A stretch of 64,000 nt of DNA from assembly GCA_965662775.1 (NCBI GenBank), contig CBFIIW010000016.1:1-64000 (forward strand). Reading direction: 5' to 3'. This stretch comes from UBA7985 sp002690455 (GTDB lineage Bacteria > Pseudomonadota > Alphaproteobacteria > UBA7985). Numbering within the stretch: the first letter of the stretch is position 1; every line of letters begins with the position of its first letter. A program made the position numbers and the translations under genes. Positions 51,507-61,061 of the stretch are shown piece after piece. A model generated the notes under the pieces. That model was not told the origin of the DNA. It was given only the letters and a program-made list of their open reading frames with translations, and did not search any database.

Positions 51507-52448
51507 ATGCGTATCCTCAGCGGCAATGCCAACCGTCCGTTGGCTGAAGCCATTTCGCACTACCTAGACGTTCGGCTGACACAGGCCGACGTCCGTCGTT
51601 TCAATGACAAGGAAATCTACGTCGAGATCCAGGAGAATGTCCGGGGCGAAGACGTATTCCTGATTCAGCCGACGAGCTACCCTGCGAACGACCACTTGAT
51701 GGAACTCCTGGTTGCCATCGACGCCCTGCGACGTGGATCGGCAGGCCGGATCACAGCCGTCATTCCTTACTATGGCTACGCGCGCCAAGACCGGAAAAGT
51801 TCGCCGCGCTCACCGATCTCGGCGCGTCTGGTTGCGAACCTGATTGAAACCGCTGGCGCAGACCGAGTGCTGACGCTCGACCTTCACGCGGGTCAGATCC
51901 AGGGGTTCTTTGACATCCCAACGGACAACCTGTTCGCCGCCCCTATGTTTGCGCAGGAAATCCGGCGCGTTCACCGGGACGATTGTTCTAACGTCATGAT
52001 TGTGAGCCCCGACGTCGGCGGCGTGGTGCGTGCTCGTGCGGTGGCAAAGGCAATCGAAGTTGACCTCGCCATCATCGATAAGCGTCGCCCGAAAGCTGGT
52101 CTGGCCGAGGTGATGAACGTCATCGGTGATGTCGAAGGCAAGCACTGCATCCTGATAGACGACATTGTCGATACTGCTGGCACGCTTTGCAAGGCGGCAG
52201 AGGCACTGGTCAAGAACGGCGCAATTTCAGTTTCAGCCTACGCCACCCACGGTGTTCTGTCCGGGCCAGCGGTCGCAAATATCGACGCATCGGAAATAAG
52301 CGACGTGGTCGTTACGGATTCCATCCAGCCTTCTGAGTCGGTTGTGGCCTGTGAGAAAATTAGGGCCATGAGCATTTCAGAGTTGATGGGTGAAGCTATT
52401 CGCAGGGTTTCCAACGAAGAGTCAGTTTCGACTCTTTTCAATATTTAG
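51507..52448 (+). CDS. prs: Ribose-phosphate pyrophosphokinase
   Basis: Makes PRPP from ribose 5-phosphate and ATP for nucleotide, histidine and tryptophan synthesis. The 313-aa protein shows FNDKEIYVEIQENVRGEDVF, the pyrophosphate-site AVIPYYGYARQDRK, DLHAGQIQGFFDIPTDNL, the flexible loop and the PRPP motif CILIDDIVDTAGTLCKAAEAL. A GGAGCAAAAG precedes the ATG. A 252-bp gap separates it from the upstream laccase-domain gene; rplY and pth follow. Confidence 0.96.
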   Translation: MRILSGNANRPLAEAISHYLDVRLTQADVRRFNDKEIYVEIQENVRGEDVFLIQPTSYPANDHLMELLVAIDALRRGSAGRITAVIPYYGYARQDRKSSPRSPISARLVANLIETAGADRVLTLDLHAGQIQGFFDIPTDNLFAAPMFAQEIRRVHRDDCSNVMIVSPDVGGVVRARAVAKAIEVDLAIIDKRRPKAGLAEVMNVIGDVEGKHCILIDDIVDTAGTLCKAAEALVKNGAISVSAYATHGVLSGPAVANIDASEISDVVVTDSIQPSESVVACEKIRAMSISELMGEAIRRVSNEESVSTLFNI

Positions 52449-52559
52449 ACGGTGCGGAGGGTTCCCGGTTTTGCCCGTTGACCCGCTTCCCGCTCTGTCA
52501 GCCCCGACCCAGCTATAAAATGACACTTGAAACCTTACCTTTGAACAGGAGACGTCACC

Positions 52560-53195
52560 ATGGACATCGCAATGACCATCCCCGCCAAAACCAAGCCCGG
52601 CGCCGGTAAGTCCGCCGCCAAAGCCGCCCGGAAGGAAGGCCTGGTACCTGCCGTCGTCTACGGCGGTGCTGCTGATACTGAAATGGTTGCTATTGACCCG
52701 CGCCCGATCTGGAAAGGTCTGAATGAACGTGGCTTTTTCGCGAGGGTTATGGCGCTTGATATCGACGGCAAACAGATGAATGTGCTGCCTCGCGATGTGC
52801 AGTTTGACCGTGTAACCGATCAGCCAATCCACGTTGACTTCATGCGTGTTGAACCGGAAACCGTCGTCAAGGTTCGTGTACCGGTCGATTTCGTAAACGA
52901 AGCCGATTCTCCGGGCCTGAAGCGTGGCGCCGTGCTTAACGTCGTCCGTCACTCGGTTGAGGTTCGCTGCAAAGCCGGTGAGATACCAACCAAGTTCGAT
53001 GCAGACCTGACCGGTTTGCAGATCAACGATGCGGTTAAGTACTCCATGGTGCAGGTTAGCGGTAACGTGACCCCAACCATCGTCGGCCGAGATTTCGTCA
53101 TCGCCACGGTCACGGCACCATCCGCACTGAAACGTCAAATGATGGACCAGGCCGCTGCCGCTTCTGGCGAATCCGAGGCCGCAGCCGAAGAGTAA
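52560..53195 (+). CDS. rplY: 50S ribosomal protein L25 (Ctc form)
   Basis: Binds 5S rRNA in the central protuberance. The 211-aa product is the long, two-domain Ctc/TL5 form: an N-terminal L25 domain (KPGAGKSAAKAARKEGLVPAVVYGG, to about residue 95) and a C-terminal beta domain (DFVNEADSPGLKRGAVLNVVRHSVEVRCKA onward), ending with an acidic Ala-rich tail. The ribosome binding site AACAGGAGAC is strong. The order prs-rplY-pth-ychF is a common conserved series. Confidence 0.95.
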   Translation: MDIAMTIPAKTKPGAGKSAAKAARKEGLVPAVVYGGAADTEMVAIDPRPIWKGLNERGFFARVMALDIDGKQMNVLPRDVQFDRVTDQPIHVDFMRVEPETVVKVRVPVDFVNEADSPGLKRGAVLNVVRHSVEVRCKAGEIPTKFDADLTGLQINDAVKYSMVQVSGNVTPTIVGRDFVIATVTAPSALKRQMMDQAAAASGESEAAAEE

Positions 53196-53312
53196 ACCGG
53201 TTCTTTACCGGTCTGGGGGGCTGGGCTGCTCTGGGCCACAAGGCTCTATCTTGCGCTGCCGCCTCGCCTTCACCCCGGTTCGCCTCATGGATCATCGCCC
53301 GGAGCAGGCACC

Positions 53313-54077
53313 ATGCACATTCTCGTTGGCCTGGGTAATCCCGGACGACAGTACGAGGGCCACCGGCACAATGTCGGTTTCATGGCCCTCGACCTGTTTG
53401 CGGCTCGCTTTGGTGCCTCGAAGTGGAAAGAACGCGCGCAGGCTAAAGTCGCCGAGGTCCGCATCGATGGTGAGAAAGTGGTGTTGGTCAAGCCGCAGAG
53501 CTTCATGAACAAGTCCGGGCAGCCCTTGCGGCTCGTTTTGGATTTCTGGAAGCTCAAGGCTGATGCCGTGACCGTCTTCTACGACGAGCTCGACCTGCCG
53601 CCATCGAAGGTCAGGATCAAGCGGGGTGGGGGGTCTGGCGGCCATAACGGGATAAAGTCGCTCGATGCTTACGTGGGTCAAAACTACCGTCGGGTACGTA
53701 TCGGGATAGGCCACCCCGGACACAAGGACCGGGTGCCGGCCTATGTCCTCCATGACTTTGGTAAGGAAGATCGAGCGCAGATCGACACGCTGCTCGACGC
53801 CATGGGTAACCATTTGCCGCGCCTGCTTAAAGGGGATGAGTCGGGGTTCATGAGCCTGTCTATGCAGGCGCTTGAAGACCCCGTGCGTGGGCGACAGCCG
53901 GGCGTATCCAGCGGCAGCCCCTTAGCGGCAAAGGCTGACCAGCATCAGTGGAAAAAGGCGACTAAGCCGGGGTCGGCACCGACGAAGATCATCGGTAAAG
54001 GCCCCCCGACCGCGCTTGGTGCAGCGCTCTCCCGGCTTCTAAACCGGGGAAAATCTTCGCCTGAGGACAAAGACTGA
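53313..54077 (+). CDS. pth: Peptidyl-tRNA hydrolase
   Basis: Releases peptidyl-tRNAs dropped by ribosomes. The 254-aa protein has the N-terminal motif VGLGNPGRQYEGHRHNVGFM with the catalytic His, KPQSFMNKSG, VFYDELDLPP with the catalytic Asp and GGGSGGHNGIKSL. A C-terminal tail of about 60 residues (from about residue 195) is basic and low in conservation, so the protein is longer than the usual ~190 aa. The start ATG is preceded by GGAGCAGG. Confidence 0.96.
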   Translation: MHILVGLGNPGRQYEGHRHNVGFMALDLFAARFGASKWKERAQAKVAEVRIDGEKVVLVKPQSFMNKSGQPLRLVLDFWKLKADAVTVFYDELDLPPSKVRIKRGGGSGGHNGIKSLDAYVGQNYRRVRIGIGHPGHKDRVPAYVLHDFGKEDRAQIDTLLDAMGNHLPRLLKGDESGFMSLSMQALEDPVRGRQPGVSSGSPLAAKADQHQWKKATKPGSAPTKIIGKGPPTALGAALSRLLNRGKSSPEDKD

Positions 54078-54229
54078 ATGATTTCTGTGCCCTGAAACCG
54101 TCAGGCTGAAACCCTCAGTCCACACCCTCTTTCCGCTGGTTGGCTTGAACCAAGCAGCCAGATTAGAACTGACTAGACCAGACCAGACTGGATCTCTCCA
54201 GATCGGCCTAAAGCAAGGACAAACACACC

Positions 54230-55327
54230 ATGGGATTCAACTGCGGTATCGTCGGGCTGCCCAATGTCGGTAAGTCGACGCTGTTCAACGCACTGACGGA
54301 AACAGCGGCGGCCGAAGCGGCCAACTATCCCTTTTGCACCATTGAGCCGAATACAGGCCGGGTAGCCGTTCCCGATCCCCGGTTAGATACCATCGCCAAG
54401 ATAGCGCAGAGCGCCAAAGTGCTGCCCACTCAGCTCGAAATTGTGGACATTGCCGGACTCGTTCGGGGCGCGTCCAAGGGCGAAGGCCTCGGCAACCAGT
54501 TCCTCGCCAACATCCGTGAAACCGATGCAATACTTCATGTCCTTCGCTGTTTTGACGGAGAAGTGACCCACGTTGATGGCTCGGTTGATCCCGTGCGAGA
54601 CGCTGAGACGGTGACCACCGAGCTGATGATTGCGGATCTCGATGCCGTTGAAAAGCGCATGGCCAAGGAATCCAAGCGAGCGCAATCCGGTGACAAAGAA
54701 GCCCGGCAGTTGATGTCGATCCTCGAACCACTGGCCGCGGCACTGACCGAGGGCAAGACCGCTCGAACGGTTGAATTCACGCCTGAGGAGATGAAGACCG
54801 TCCGCCAGCTGCAGCTGCTGACGGCCAAGCCTGTCCTCTATGTTTGCAATGTGGGTGAAGAAGATGCCGCGGAGGGCAACCACCACGCCGCTGCAGTCAT
54901 GGAATTGGCTGAGCGCGAGGGGGCCAGCGCTATTCTGATCTCAGCAGCAATCGAAGCGGAAATCGCAGCACTACCGACCGAGGAGGATAAGCGCGATTTT
55001 CTGGAAACCCTCGGGCTGGAGGAAACCGGTCTGGCGCGGCTGATCCGGCGGGGTTACGGTTTGCTGGACTTGCTGACTTTCTTCACAGCCGGGCCAAAAG
55101 AAGCTCGTGCCTGGACCGTACGAACCGGCGCGACCGCGCCGCAGGCGGCCGGGGCTATCCATACTGATTTTGAACGTGGATTCATTCGAGCTGAGACCAT
55201 CGCCTACGATGATTACGTCGAATGTGGGGGTGAGGCTGGAGCTAAAGATGCCGGGAAGCTGAGAGTCGAAGGTAAGGACTACGTCACCAAGGATGGTGAC
55301 ATCTTTCATTTCCGCTTCAACGTCTAA
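54230..55327 (+). CDS. ychF: Redox-regulated ATPase YchF
   Basis: Obg-family P-loop protein that prefers ATP and can bind the ribosome; the physiological role is stress-related and not settled. The 365-aa length is normal. It shows the G1 motif GLPNVGKSTLFN, NYPFCTIEPN, DIAGLVRGASKGEGLGNQFL (G3), the coiled-coil insertion (AVEKRMAKESKRAQS) and the C-terminal TGS-like domain (FTAGPKEARAWTVRTGATAPQAAGAIH). The C-terminus ends DIFHFRFNV, a family mark. Confidence 0.97.
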   Translation: MGFNCGIVGLPNVGKSTLFNALTETAAAEAANYPFCTIEPNTGRVAVPDPRLDTIAKIAQSAKVLPTQLEIVDIAGLVRGASKGEGLGNQFLANIRETDAILHVLRCFDGEVTHVDGSVDPVRDAETVTTELMIADLDAVEKRMAKESKRAQSGDKEARQLMSILEPLAAALTEGKTARTVEFTPEEMKTVRQLQLLTAKPVLYVCNVGEEDAAEGNHHAAAVMELAEREGASAILISAAIEAEIAALPTEEDKRDFLETLGLEETGLARLIRRGYGLLDLLTFFTAGPKEARAWTVRTGATAPQAAGAIHTDFERGFIRAETIAYDDYVECGGEAGAKDAGKLRVEGKDYVTKDGDIFHFRFNV

Positions 55328-55342
55328 GGGGGTTGGTGTCCC

Positions 55343-55753
55343 CTAGTTGAGCCGGGATAAAGTGCCCGAGCGGCACTGCCCGAAGAAGCAGGCCCTGATG
55401 GTCAGATTGTCTTGCGATGCTGGCTCAACCAGCGCGTTCATGACCGGCAGGCGCCCGGCCGGCATCTTCAACTTTCCCTTGTAGCTGCCATCTGGCTGGC
55501 GACGCAGCCCATGCAGCAGTTGACGGTAGAGCACCTCTTGCCGGTTAATCTTTTCACCGACAACAGCAGCAATCTTGCCGCACATCATTGCCTCGTCTCC
55601 GCAGTCGTAGAGCTTTACGATGGCCTGCATGCCATCCATAGGGCTGTCCATGCGCCAGTACCCGTGCAAGCCATTGGCTTGAGCGGTCGCACCACCGCTC
55701 AACTGAGATAGCAGCAGGAACACAGCAACAGTTCTGAGCAACATGCGATGCAT
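55343..55753 (-). CDS. DUF2147 domain protein, secreted (paralogue 1)
   Basis: Small secreted protein of unknown function with a signal peptide (MHRMLLRTVAVFLLLSQLSG). The mature part has the DUF2147 pattern: GYWRMDSPMDGMQAIVKLYDCGDEAMMCGKIAAVV, then a beta region LPVMNALVEPASQDNLTIRACFFGQCRSGTLSR. The family often binds ligands in a lipocalin-like fold, but none is proven. It lies beside a second DUF2147 gene. The paralogue has a shorter linker; both carry a Cys pair in YDC...C. Confidence 0.82.
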   Translation of the reverse strand: MHRMLLRTVAVFLLLSQLSGGATAQANGLHGYWRMDSPMDGMQAIVKLYDCGDEAMMCGKIAAVVGEKINRQEVLYRQLLHGLRRQPDGSYKGKLKMPAGRLPVMNALVEPASQDNLTIRACFFGQCRSGTLSRLN

Positions 55754-55864
55754 TTTCCAAATCAACAGAGTTCTACCCGTAAAAAACGCAATAATCAGAC
55801 CGATCACGCGTTTTGGGAATAATGATAATAGAAATCTGTCGGCTGAAACCGACCTTGGCCGGTT

Positions 55865-56251
55865 CTACTGCATTCGTGTCATGGTGCCCTTGCACACCGG
55901 GAGGAAGCAGGAGCTGTAAGAAATCGTCACCGCGTCCTTGATCTTGATCGTCACTTTTGAATCGCCCACGAAGCTGACCGGAGGGTTAATGATACCTTCA
56001 AAAGTTCCGGCACCGCGAGGCTTTACGCCGCGGATCAGGAGGTAGTTTTCCTGCCCTGCGGCGAGCTGGCCCTGATAGGCACGGACAATCCGGGCGCACA
56101 GTCCAGAGCCGTCTTCACAGTCGTACATCTGCACAACGGCTTGCACGCCGTCCCACGCTTTGTTGTCTAACCATACACCCCGTAGATCCTGAGCCATCGA
56201 AGGGGAAGCGATGCTGATAACAGCGATAAGAGAGAAGAGAAGGGCGCGCAT
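55865..56251 (-). CDS. DUF2147 domain protein, secreted (paralogue 2)
   Basis: 128 aa with a cleavable signal (LLFSLIAVISIASPSMAQ). The mature domain reads GVWLDNKAWDGVQAVVQMYDCEDGSGLCARIVRAY, then GTFEGIINPPVSFVGDSKVTIKIKDAVTISYSSCFLPVCKGTMTRMQ. It shares the W-D/G-VQA-V-x-YDC pattern and the two terminal Cys with paralogue 1 and lies 111 bp upstream of it on the same strand, so the pair arose by duplication. Function unknown. Confidence 0.82.
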   Translation of the reverse strand: MRALLFSLIAVISIASPSMAQDLRGVWLDNKAWDGVQAVVQMYDCEDGSGLCARIVRAYQGQLAAGQENYLLIRGVKPRGAGTFEGIINPPVSFVGDSKVTIKIKDAVTISYSSCFLPVCKGTMTRMQ

Positions 56252-56372
56252 GTTAACCTCTTTTTGCGAGAACTTTACTTGCCAGATAAAACTAGGCCGA
56301 CGGCCTCATCTGACAACATTAGCGCGCTCTGAAAATGGCGTGATCGGCTGCAAAACAAACAGTGCAAGTCGG

Positions 56373-57248
56373 CTAGCTGCCGTCGGTGAAGACCGCGTAT
56401 GCACCACCCGCGTCATTGGGATAGACGATATACCCGCGATAGCCCGCGGAAGCTGGCCGGAAGGCCAACCCGGACTCAGCAAGAAACGCCCCGGTGCGGT
56501 TGAGGTTTTCGACCTGATAGACGATGGCTTCGTGCGCTTCTGGGTCCGGGTAGATCTGTGCCCAGTCATCGGCGCTGTAGAATTCCAGATCGGCGCCGAC
56601 CGGCTTACTGATGCTGCCGCTTAGCTTGCCTGTGAGCAGAGCTTCGTAGCCTTCACCGAGTTTCGACCCCGGAGTCATGCGGATCTGGACAGCACGGATG
56701 CCAATGGTGCCGTTTTCGTGTTGTAGGAATCGCTCGGCCCACACCGCGCGTGGTGTCAGGTGCTCGCATACGAATAAAGGGATGGGTGAGAATGGCCCAC
56801 GCTGGGGTCGTACCAGTTTGAAGGACGCTCGCTGCGCCATGCCTTTTACAACCTCGACGTTGCGGTGCAGGTTCTCAATCCCAAGGTGATCTAGTCCATG
56901 GTTGTCAAAGGCGGCAGCCGCCTTTTCCGCGCGTCCCTTCAGCGCGAGCGAGAGCATGCCTTCACCTTGCTCGGCGAGGTGATCTTCCAGTCCGTTGGTG
57001 CCCATGCTGCTATTGCGAACACCAAGGATTTCAACGTAGTCGCCCTGGTCGTCCAGCCCGCGGAACATGATGCAGGTGTTGGCCGTTCCCCAGCCTTCGT
57101 GCGCCGTGATGTCAGTGGTGGTAAATCCGAGTTTTTGGGCCTGCGCCTGAGCGGCGGCAAGGTCGCTGACCGCTAGAATAACGTGATCAAGCCCGATGAT
57201 AGGTGCGTCGTCTGGGATGTCGGGGTGGTCAGGGACAATTGAAGACAT
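56373..57248 (-). CDS. VOC-superfamily glyoxalase-like protein
   Basis: Member of the vicinal oxygen chelate superfamily, 291 aa. It starts MSSIVPDHPDIPDDAPIIG and contains the first beta-alpha-beta module GLDHVILAVSDLAAAQAQAQKLGFT. The second module is near HENGTIGIRAVQIR. Candidate metal ligands are the His in GLDHVILAV and Glu in the later strands, but a full set was not confirmed. The likely reaction class (isomerase, lyase or dioxygenase) cannot be decided. The frame is open 99 bp upstream without similarity. Confidence 0.72.
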   Translation of the reverse strand: MSSIVPDHPDIPDDAPIIGLDHVILAVSDLAAAQAQAQKLGFTTTDITAHEGWGTANTCIMFRGLDDQGDYVEILGVRNSSMGTNGLEDHLAEQGEGMLSLALKGRAEKAAAAFDNHGLDHLGIENLHRNVEVVKGMAQRASFKLVRPQRGPFSPIPLFVCEHLTPRAVWAERFLQHENGTIGIRAVQIRMTPGSKLGEGYEALLTGKLSGSISKPVGADLEFYSADDWAQIYPDPEAHEAIVYQVENLNRTGAFLAESGLAFRPASAGYRGYIVYPNDAGGAYAVFTDGS

Positions 57249-57344
57249 GGGTTGATTTCTCCACCTTGGCGGGGCTCGGTGAATGCAGTTTAGAGTAAAG
57301 CCTTCCGGAATAGAACGGCTGTGGGTGCAGGAGGCTGGGGACAA

Positions 57345-57376
57345 CAAAAAAGGCTGCGGTGAGTGCCGCAGCCTTT
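57345..57376 (-). terminator. Terminator of the petABC operon
   Basis: On the minus strand AAGGCTGCGG-CACTCA-CCGCAGCCTT is a 10-bp perfect stem followed by TTTTG. It lies about 50 bp after the petC stop. Confidence 0.9.
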
Positions 57377-57425
57377 TCCTGATTCGTCCAGTCTGAAGAA
57401 CAGGGCACGTCGTGCGCGTCCTTGC

Positions 57426-58244
57426 CTAGTGATCCGGCTCAGGGCCGCCCTCAGCTTCCAGACGGCTATGCACCTGAGCAGCGACAATGCGGTAAGCAAA
57501 GAAGGACACGATGGTTAGCGCGAGCATGTACAGCACGACAACGATGCCCCACTTGTGGCGGGCTTCGAGGTACGGGTCAGCGGTCCAGTTCAGGAACGCC
57601 GTTACGTCGCGGGCCTGCTGCTCCAGCGTAGCAACGGTGCCGTCCGGGTATTCGAAATCGGACATATCCGCAGGCCAGGGGTTTGGCATCGAAATAACCG
57701 GCATAACCTTATTGTAGTAGGCGCCCTCAGGCTGCTCATGGGCGTCGTCGTAGCCGGTAAGCAGCGCGTAGATGTAGTCTGCCCCACCAATACGTGAGCG
57801 CGCCATGGTGGATAGGTCTGGCGGCGATTTGCCGTAGGTCGCTGTGGCCCGCTTTGGGTTGCCAAGCGCCCAGGGGAAGGTGTCGTTCAGCACGCCAGGG
57901 CGCGTGTCGTTCTCGCCATCATCATTAATGTACGGAATCTCGTAGTTCGACGCGATTGCCTTAGCAACATCCTCGCCTGTCTGGCCTTCGAGCAACTCCC
58001 AGCCCAGCTCACCAAGAGAGGAAAAGCGTACCAGACCGAGTGAGTGACAGGCCTGACAACGGGTCTGGTAAATATACAGACCGCGTTGGAGTTGGCGCTC
58101 GTCGTAGTGGCCCAGCGGGCCCGTAAAGGTCCAACTTTGTGAATCGATCGAGTAACCGGTTTCTTCGGTCTGAGCTGGCGCCGCAGTGAGGGCCATGAGG
58201 GCAGCGGCGGCGCTGAGAGTTTTGATTAATGTTCCGAAACGCAT
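57426..58244 (-). CDS. petC: Cytochrome c1
   Basis: Heme subunit of the cytochrome bc1 complex (272 aa) that passes electrons from the Rieske centre to soluble or membrane cytochrome c. It has a signal (LSAAAALMALTAAPAQ), the heme motif CQACHSLG (about residues 58-65), the distal Met ligand region in YYNKVMPVISMPNPWPADM and a single C-terminal membrane anchor (GIVVVLYMLALTIVSFFAYRIV). It is the third gene of petA-petB-petC on the minus strand. Confidence 0.95.
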   Translation of the reverse strand: MRFGTLIKTLSAAAALMALTAAPAQTEETGYSIDSQSWTFTGPLGHYDERQLQRGLYIYQTRCQACHSLGLVRFSSLGELGWELLEGQTGEDVAKAIASNYEIPYINDDGENDTRPGVLNDTFPWALGNPKRATATYGKSPPDLSTMARSRIGGADYIYALLTGYDDAHEQPEGAYYNKVMPVISMPNPWPADMSDFEYPDGTVATLEQQARDVTAFLNWTADPYLEARHKWGIVVVLYMLALTIVSFFAYRIVAAQVHSRLEAEGGPEPDH

Positions 58245-58318
58245 GAACGATGCTTTCTTAAATGGGGTCTGGCGTCGGCGGAATAGGGCGGACCACCAAG
58301 GCCCGCCCCGCGAAGAGT

Positions 58319-59725
58319 TCAGTCGGCCTTGGTCATTGGCTTGGCCGCGGCAGCCGCCGCCGCCGCAACAGCACCTCCACCCTGGCTCGATGGCAGCACA
58401 GGTTCGGAGATCGATGCCGGCAGCGTCCGGGTCCGTTCAAACAGACCCAGCACTGGCATCAGCACAATGAAGAAGGCGAAATAGTAAAGCATGAACAGGA
58501 CGCCCCACTGCTGGGTCGAACCCCAAACAAAGCCGTTCTCAGCCTCGAAGCCCAGTAGAATCCGTCCAAGGGGCGTCGGGATGAAGAAGGCTTCGCCTGA
58601 GGTCTGCGCACCGACCAGCGCAAGAATCACGCAGGTCAGAACAAAGCCCCAAAACGCCATCCGGTAAAGAGGGCGGAACCGCGCTGATCGCACCGGAGAG
58701 GTGTCAAGCCATGGCAGCAAGAACAGAATGCCTAACGATCCACCCATGGCCAACGCACCGAGTTGCTTGCCAGTAATCACCAATCCAAAGATGTTCAGAT
58801 CCCAGGTGAAGACTTTTAGAATGGCGTAAAACGGCAGCAGGTACCATTCCGGCACGATGTGCGACGGCAGGTTGTAGTCAGTTGGCTGGTTATTGATCGC
58901 CTCGGCCAGACGCTCAGGCGCCCAAGCGACAACGGCCATATAGATGGTGAAGAACACGGACAGGCCGAAGATGTCCTTAAAGGTGTAATAGGGGTGGAAG
59001 GAAACTGTATCCTTCTTTGACTTGATGTCGACTCCCAGCGGGTTGTTGGACCCGACAGTCTGTAGTGTCAGGATATGCAGGATCACGACACCCGCGAGGA
59101 TGAACGGCAGCAAGAAGTGCAGCGCAAAGAAGCGATTCAGCAGCGCATCATCAACGTCCTCGCCCCCGCGAAGAAGCATCAAGATATCATCGCCCAGAAC
59201 CGGGATTGCAGTGAACACCTGGGTAATCACTTCAGCAGCGGCAAAGGACATTACGCCCCAGACCAGCGAGTAGCCGAGGAAGGCGATTGCCATCATCAGT
59301 ATCAAAATCACACAGCCCAGAATCCACAGCAGTTCCCGCGGCGCTTTGTACGAGCCATAGTAGAGGCTTCGGAAAAGGTGGAAGATCACGGCAATGAAGA
59401 AGAAGGAAGCCCCGACCGAATGGATGTAACGCAGGAACATCCCGCCCTTTACATCGCGCATGATGTGCTCGACTGACCGGAAGGCCTGATTGATGCCGTA
59501 GGTATCTTCCTGGACCGAAGGTTTGTAGTGCATCGCGAGGAACAGGCCAGTAACGATCATGACCAGCAGCATGATCCCGGAGATCGAGCCGAAGTTCCAC
59601 CAGTAGTTCAGGTTCTTGGGGTAGGCGTGCTTCGTCATTGAGTAATGTACGGCACGCAAAATGGGGAGACGTTCGTCAAAGCCCTTGAGAAAGGGATTGG
59701 TGAACGGTGAACGAGAGCCAGCCAT
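58319..59725 (-). CDS. petB: Cytochrome b of the bc1 complex
   Basis: Core membrane subunit (468 aa) with two b hemes and the quinol oxidation and reduction sites. Eight helices are visible. Heme ligand pairs lie in RYIHSVGASFFFIAVIFHLFR and HFLLPFILAGVVILHILTLQ; the Qo-site motif PEWYLLPFYAIL is intact. The C-terminal tail after the last helix is Ala-rich (GGGAVAAAAAAAAKP). It is 5 bp after petA and 74 bp before petC. Confidence 0.97.
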   Translation of the reverse strand: MAGSRSPFTNPFLKGFDERLPILRAVHYSMTKHAYPKNLNYWWNFGSISGIMLLVMIVTGLFLAMHYKPSVQEDTYGINQAFRSVEHIMRDVKGGMFLRYIHSVGASFFFIAVIFHLFRSLYYGSYKAPRELLWILGCVILILMMAIAFLGYSLVWGVMSFAAAEVITQVFTAIPVLGDDILMLLRGGEDVDDALLNRFFALHFLLPFILAGVVILHILTLQTVGSNNPLGVDIKSKKDTVSFHPYYTFKDIFGLSVFFTIYMAVVAWAPERLAEAINNQPTDYNLPSHIVPEWYLLPFYAILKVFTWDLNIFGLVITGKQLGALAMGGSLGILFLLPWLDTSPVRSARFRPLYRMAFWGFVLTCVILALVGAQTSGEAFFIPTPLGRILLGFEAENGFVWGSTQQWGVLFMLYYFAFFIVLMPVLGLFERTRTLPASISEPVLPSSQGGGAVAAAAAAAAKPMTKAD

Positions 59726-59730
59726 CAGAC

Positions 59731-60279
59731 TTAGGCCTCCTTGCCAATAACAATCATATCGTCGGAAGCGAAGAAGTACTTCGGCACCGGCAGGTTTGCC
59801 GGGGACGGGCCCTTGCGGATCCGGCCGGAAGTATCGAACTGCGAGTTGTGACAGGGGCAGAAATAGCCGCCGAATTCGCCACGCTTCTCACCTGCTGTGG
59901 TACCTTGCGGCGGACAACCCAGGTGAGGACACTGCAGGCGCAGAACCAGCCACTCAGGCCGCTTAACCCGATCGCTATCGGGCTGTGGGTCACGCATCGG
60001 GCTGTCATCGTCAGCGACGGCTGCCGCTATCTCATCCGCCGTCCGGCGCCGGATCGAATATTTTTTCCGGCCTGCAGTCGCAATGATGCCAGAGCCTTCG
60101 GAAATACCCTCAAGCGAAACCTCGATCACACTACCACCGGCAACATCGCGCGTCGGGGTCATGGTGCGGATCAGTCCGACGCCACCGGCGGCGGCGCCAA
60201 TGCCTGCCATGGTCATGGTGGACAGAACGAGGAAATTACGGCGATCCGGGTTTGCGACGTCGTTCGGCGTGTCGGCCAT
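59731..60279 (-). CDS. petA: Rieske iron-sulfur protein of the bc1 complex
   Basis: The 2Fe-2S subunit that takes electrons from quinol. The 182-aa protein has a twin-arginine-type anchor (NPDRRNFLVLSTMTMAGIGAAAG), the cluster motifs CPHLGCPPQG and CPCHNSQFD, and the proline loop GPSPANLPVP. It begins the petABC operon. The 293 bp upstream, shared with divergent trmL, hold the operon promoter; I could not point to one with confidence. Confidence 0.97.
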   Translation of the reverse strand: MADTPNDVANPDRRNFLVLSTMTMAGIGAAAGGVGLIRTMTPTRDVAGGSVIEVSLEGISEGSGIIATAGRKKYSIRRRTADEIAAAVADDDSPMRDPQPDSDRVKRPEWLVLRLQCPHLGCPPQGTTAGEKRGEFGGYFCPCHNSQFDTSGRIRKGPSPANLPVPKYFFASDDMIVIGKEA

Positions 60280-60572
60280 TTGCGAAGTCCTTCTTCCTTC
60301 AAAAATTGCAGCGCCCGAACGGGTCAGAGCACTGCGGCGAAGAGTGGTAAAACCACGCTGCCTAACCTGCCCGAAATTCGGTCAGGCGCCAGAGTGACTC
60401 AGTGTCACGACCGGCGCGAGCAGCACGATTTTGCACCCTACGAACGATGGTGTGTGACGGCTATACCCAAGCGTCCGTTTAGGGTCTAGCCCCGGTATTC
60501 GATAAGCTGTTATTCGTCCTTACTGTAACACGCGCGGCCTGCGGCCTCGCAGACCCGAGAGGCTCCGGCAGA

Positions 60573-61061
60573 TTGTCCCTGAAACGACCCTCAATCGCCC
60601 TTTTTGAACCTGATATTCCGCAGAATGCAGGCGCGATCATGCGGCTTTGTGCCTGCATTGACCTGCCGTTGCACATCATCGAGCCCTGTGGTTTTTTGCT
60701 TGATGATCGGAAACTGCGACGTGCTGGTATGGATTACAGGCAGGATATGCAGCTTAGCCGCCATGATGACTGGGCGGCCTTTACCAGCGCCGTGGCACCG
60801 GCACGACTGGTTCTGGCTTCGGCCCATGCGGCCGAACCACTCCCGACATTCCGCTTTGCGCCCGGTGACATCATCATTCTGGGTCGGGAGAGCGCTGGCG
60901 CCCCGGACTATGTGCATGCGGCGTGTCAGCATCGCGTTCGCCTCCCCCTTGCTCCATCGAAGCGTTCCCTCAATGTTGCGCAGGCGGCGAGCATTTTTGC
61001 CTATGAGGCGTGTCGCCAACTTCTATGGTTCGCTGACTTGGAAGGGCGGAATCTTGACTGA
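60573..61061 (+). CDS. trmL: tRNA (cytidine/uridine-2'-O)-methyltransferase TrmL
   Basis: SPOUT-class RNA methyltransferase of 162 aa that modifies the wobble base of leucine tRNAs. Motifs: IALFEPDIPQNAGAIMRLCACIDL near the N-terminus, and the knotted SAM site IIILGRESAGAPDYV then HRVRLPLAPSKRSLNVAQAASIFAYEA. The start is a TTG with GAGAGG upstream. It overlaps hemF by 8 bp. Confidence 0.92.
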   Translation: MSLKRPSIALFEPDIPQNAGAIMRLCACIDLPLHIIEPCGFLLDDRKLRRAGMDYRQDMQLSRHDDWAAFTSAVAPARLVLASAHAAEPLPTFRFAPGDIIILGRESAGAPDYVHAACQHRVRLPLAPSKRSLNVAQAASIFAYEACRQLLWFADLEGRNLD

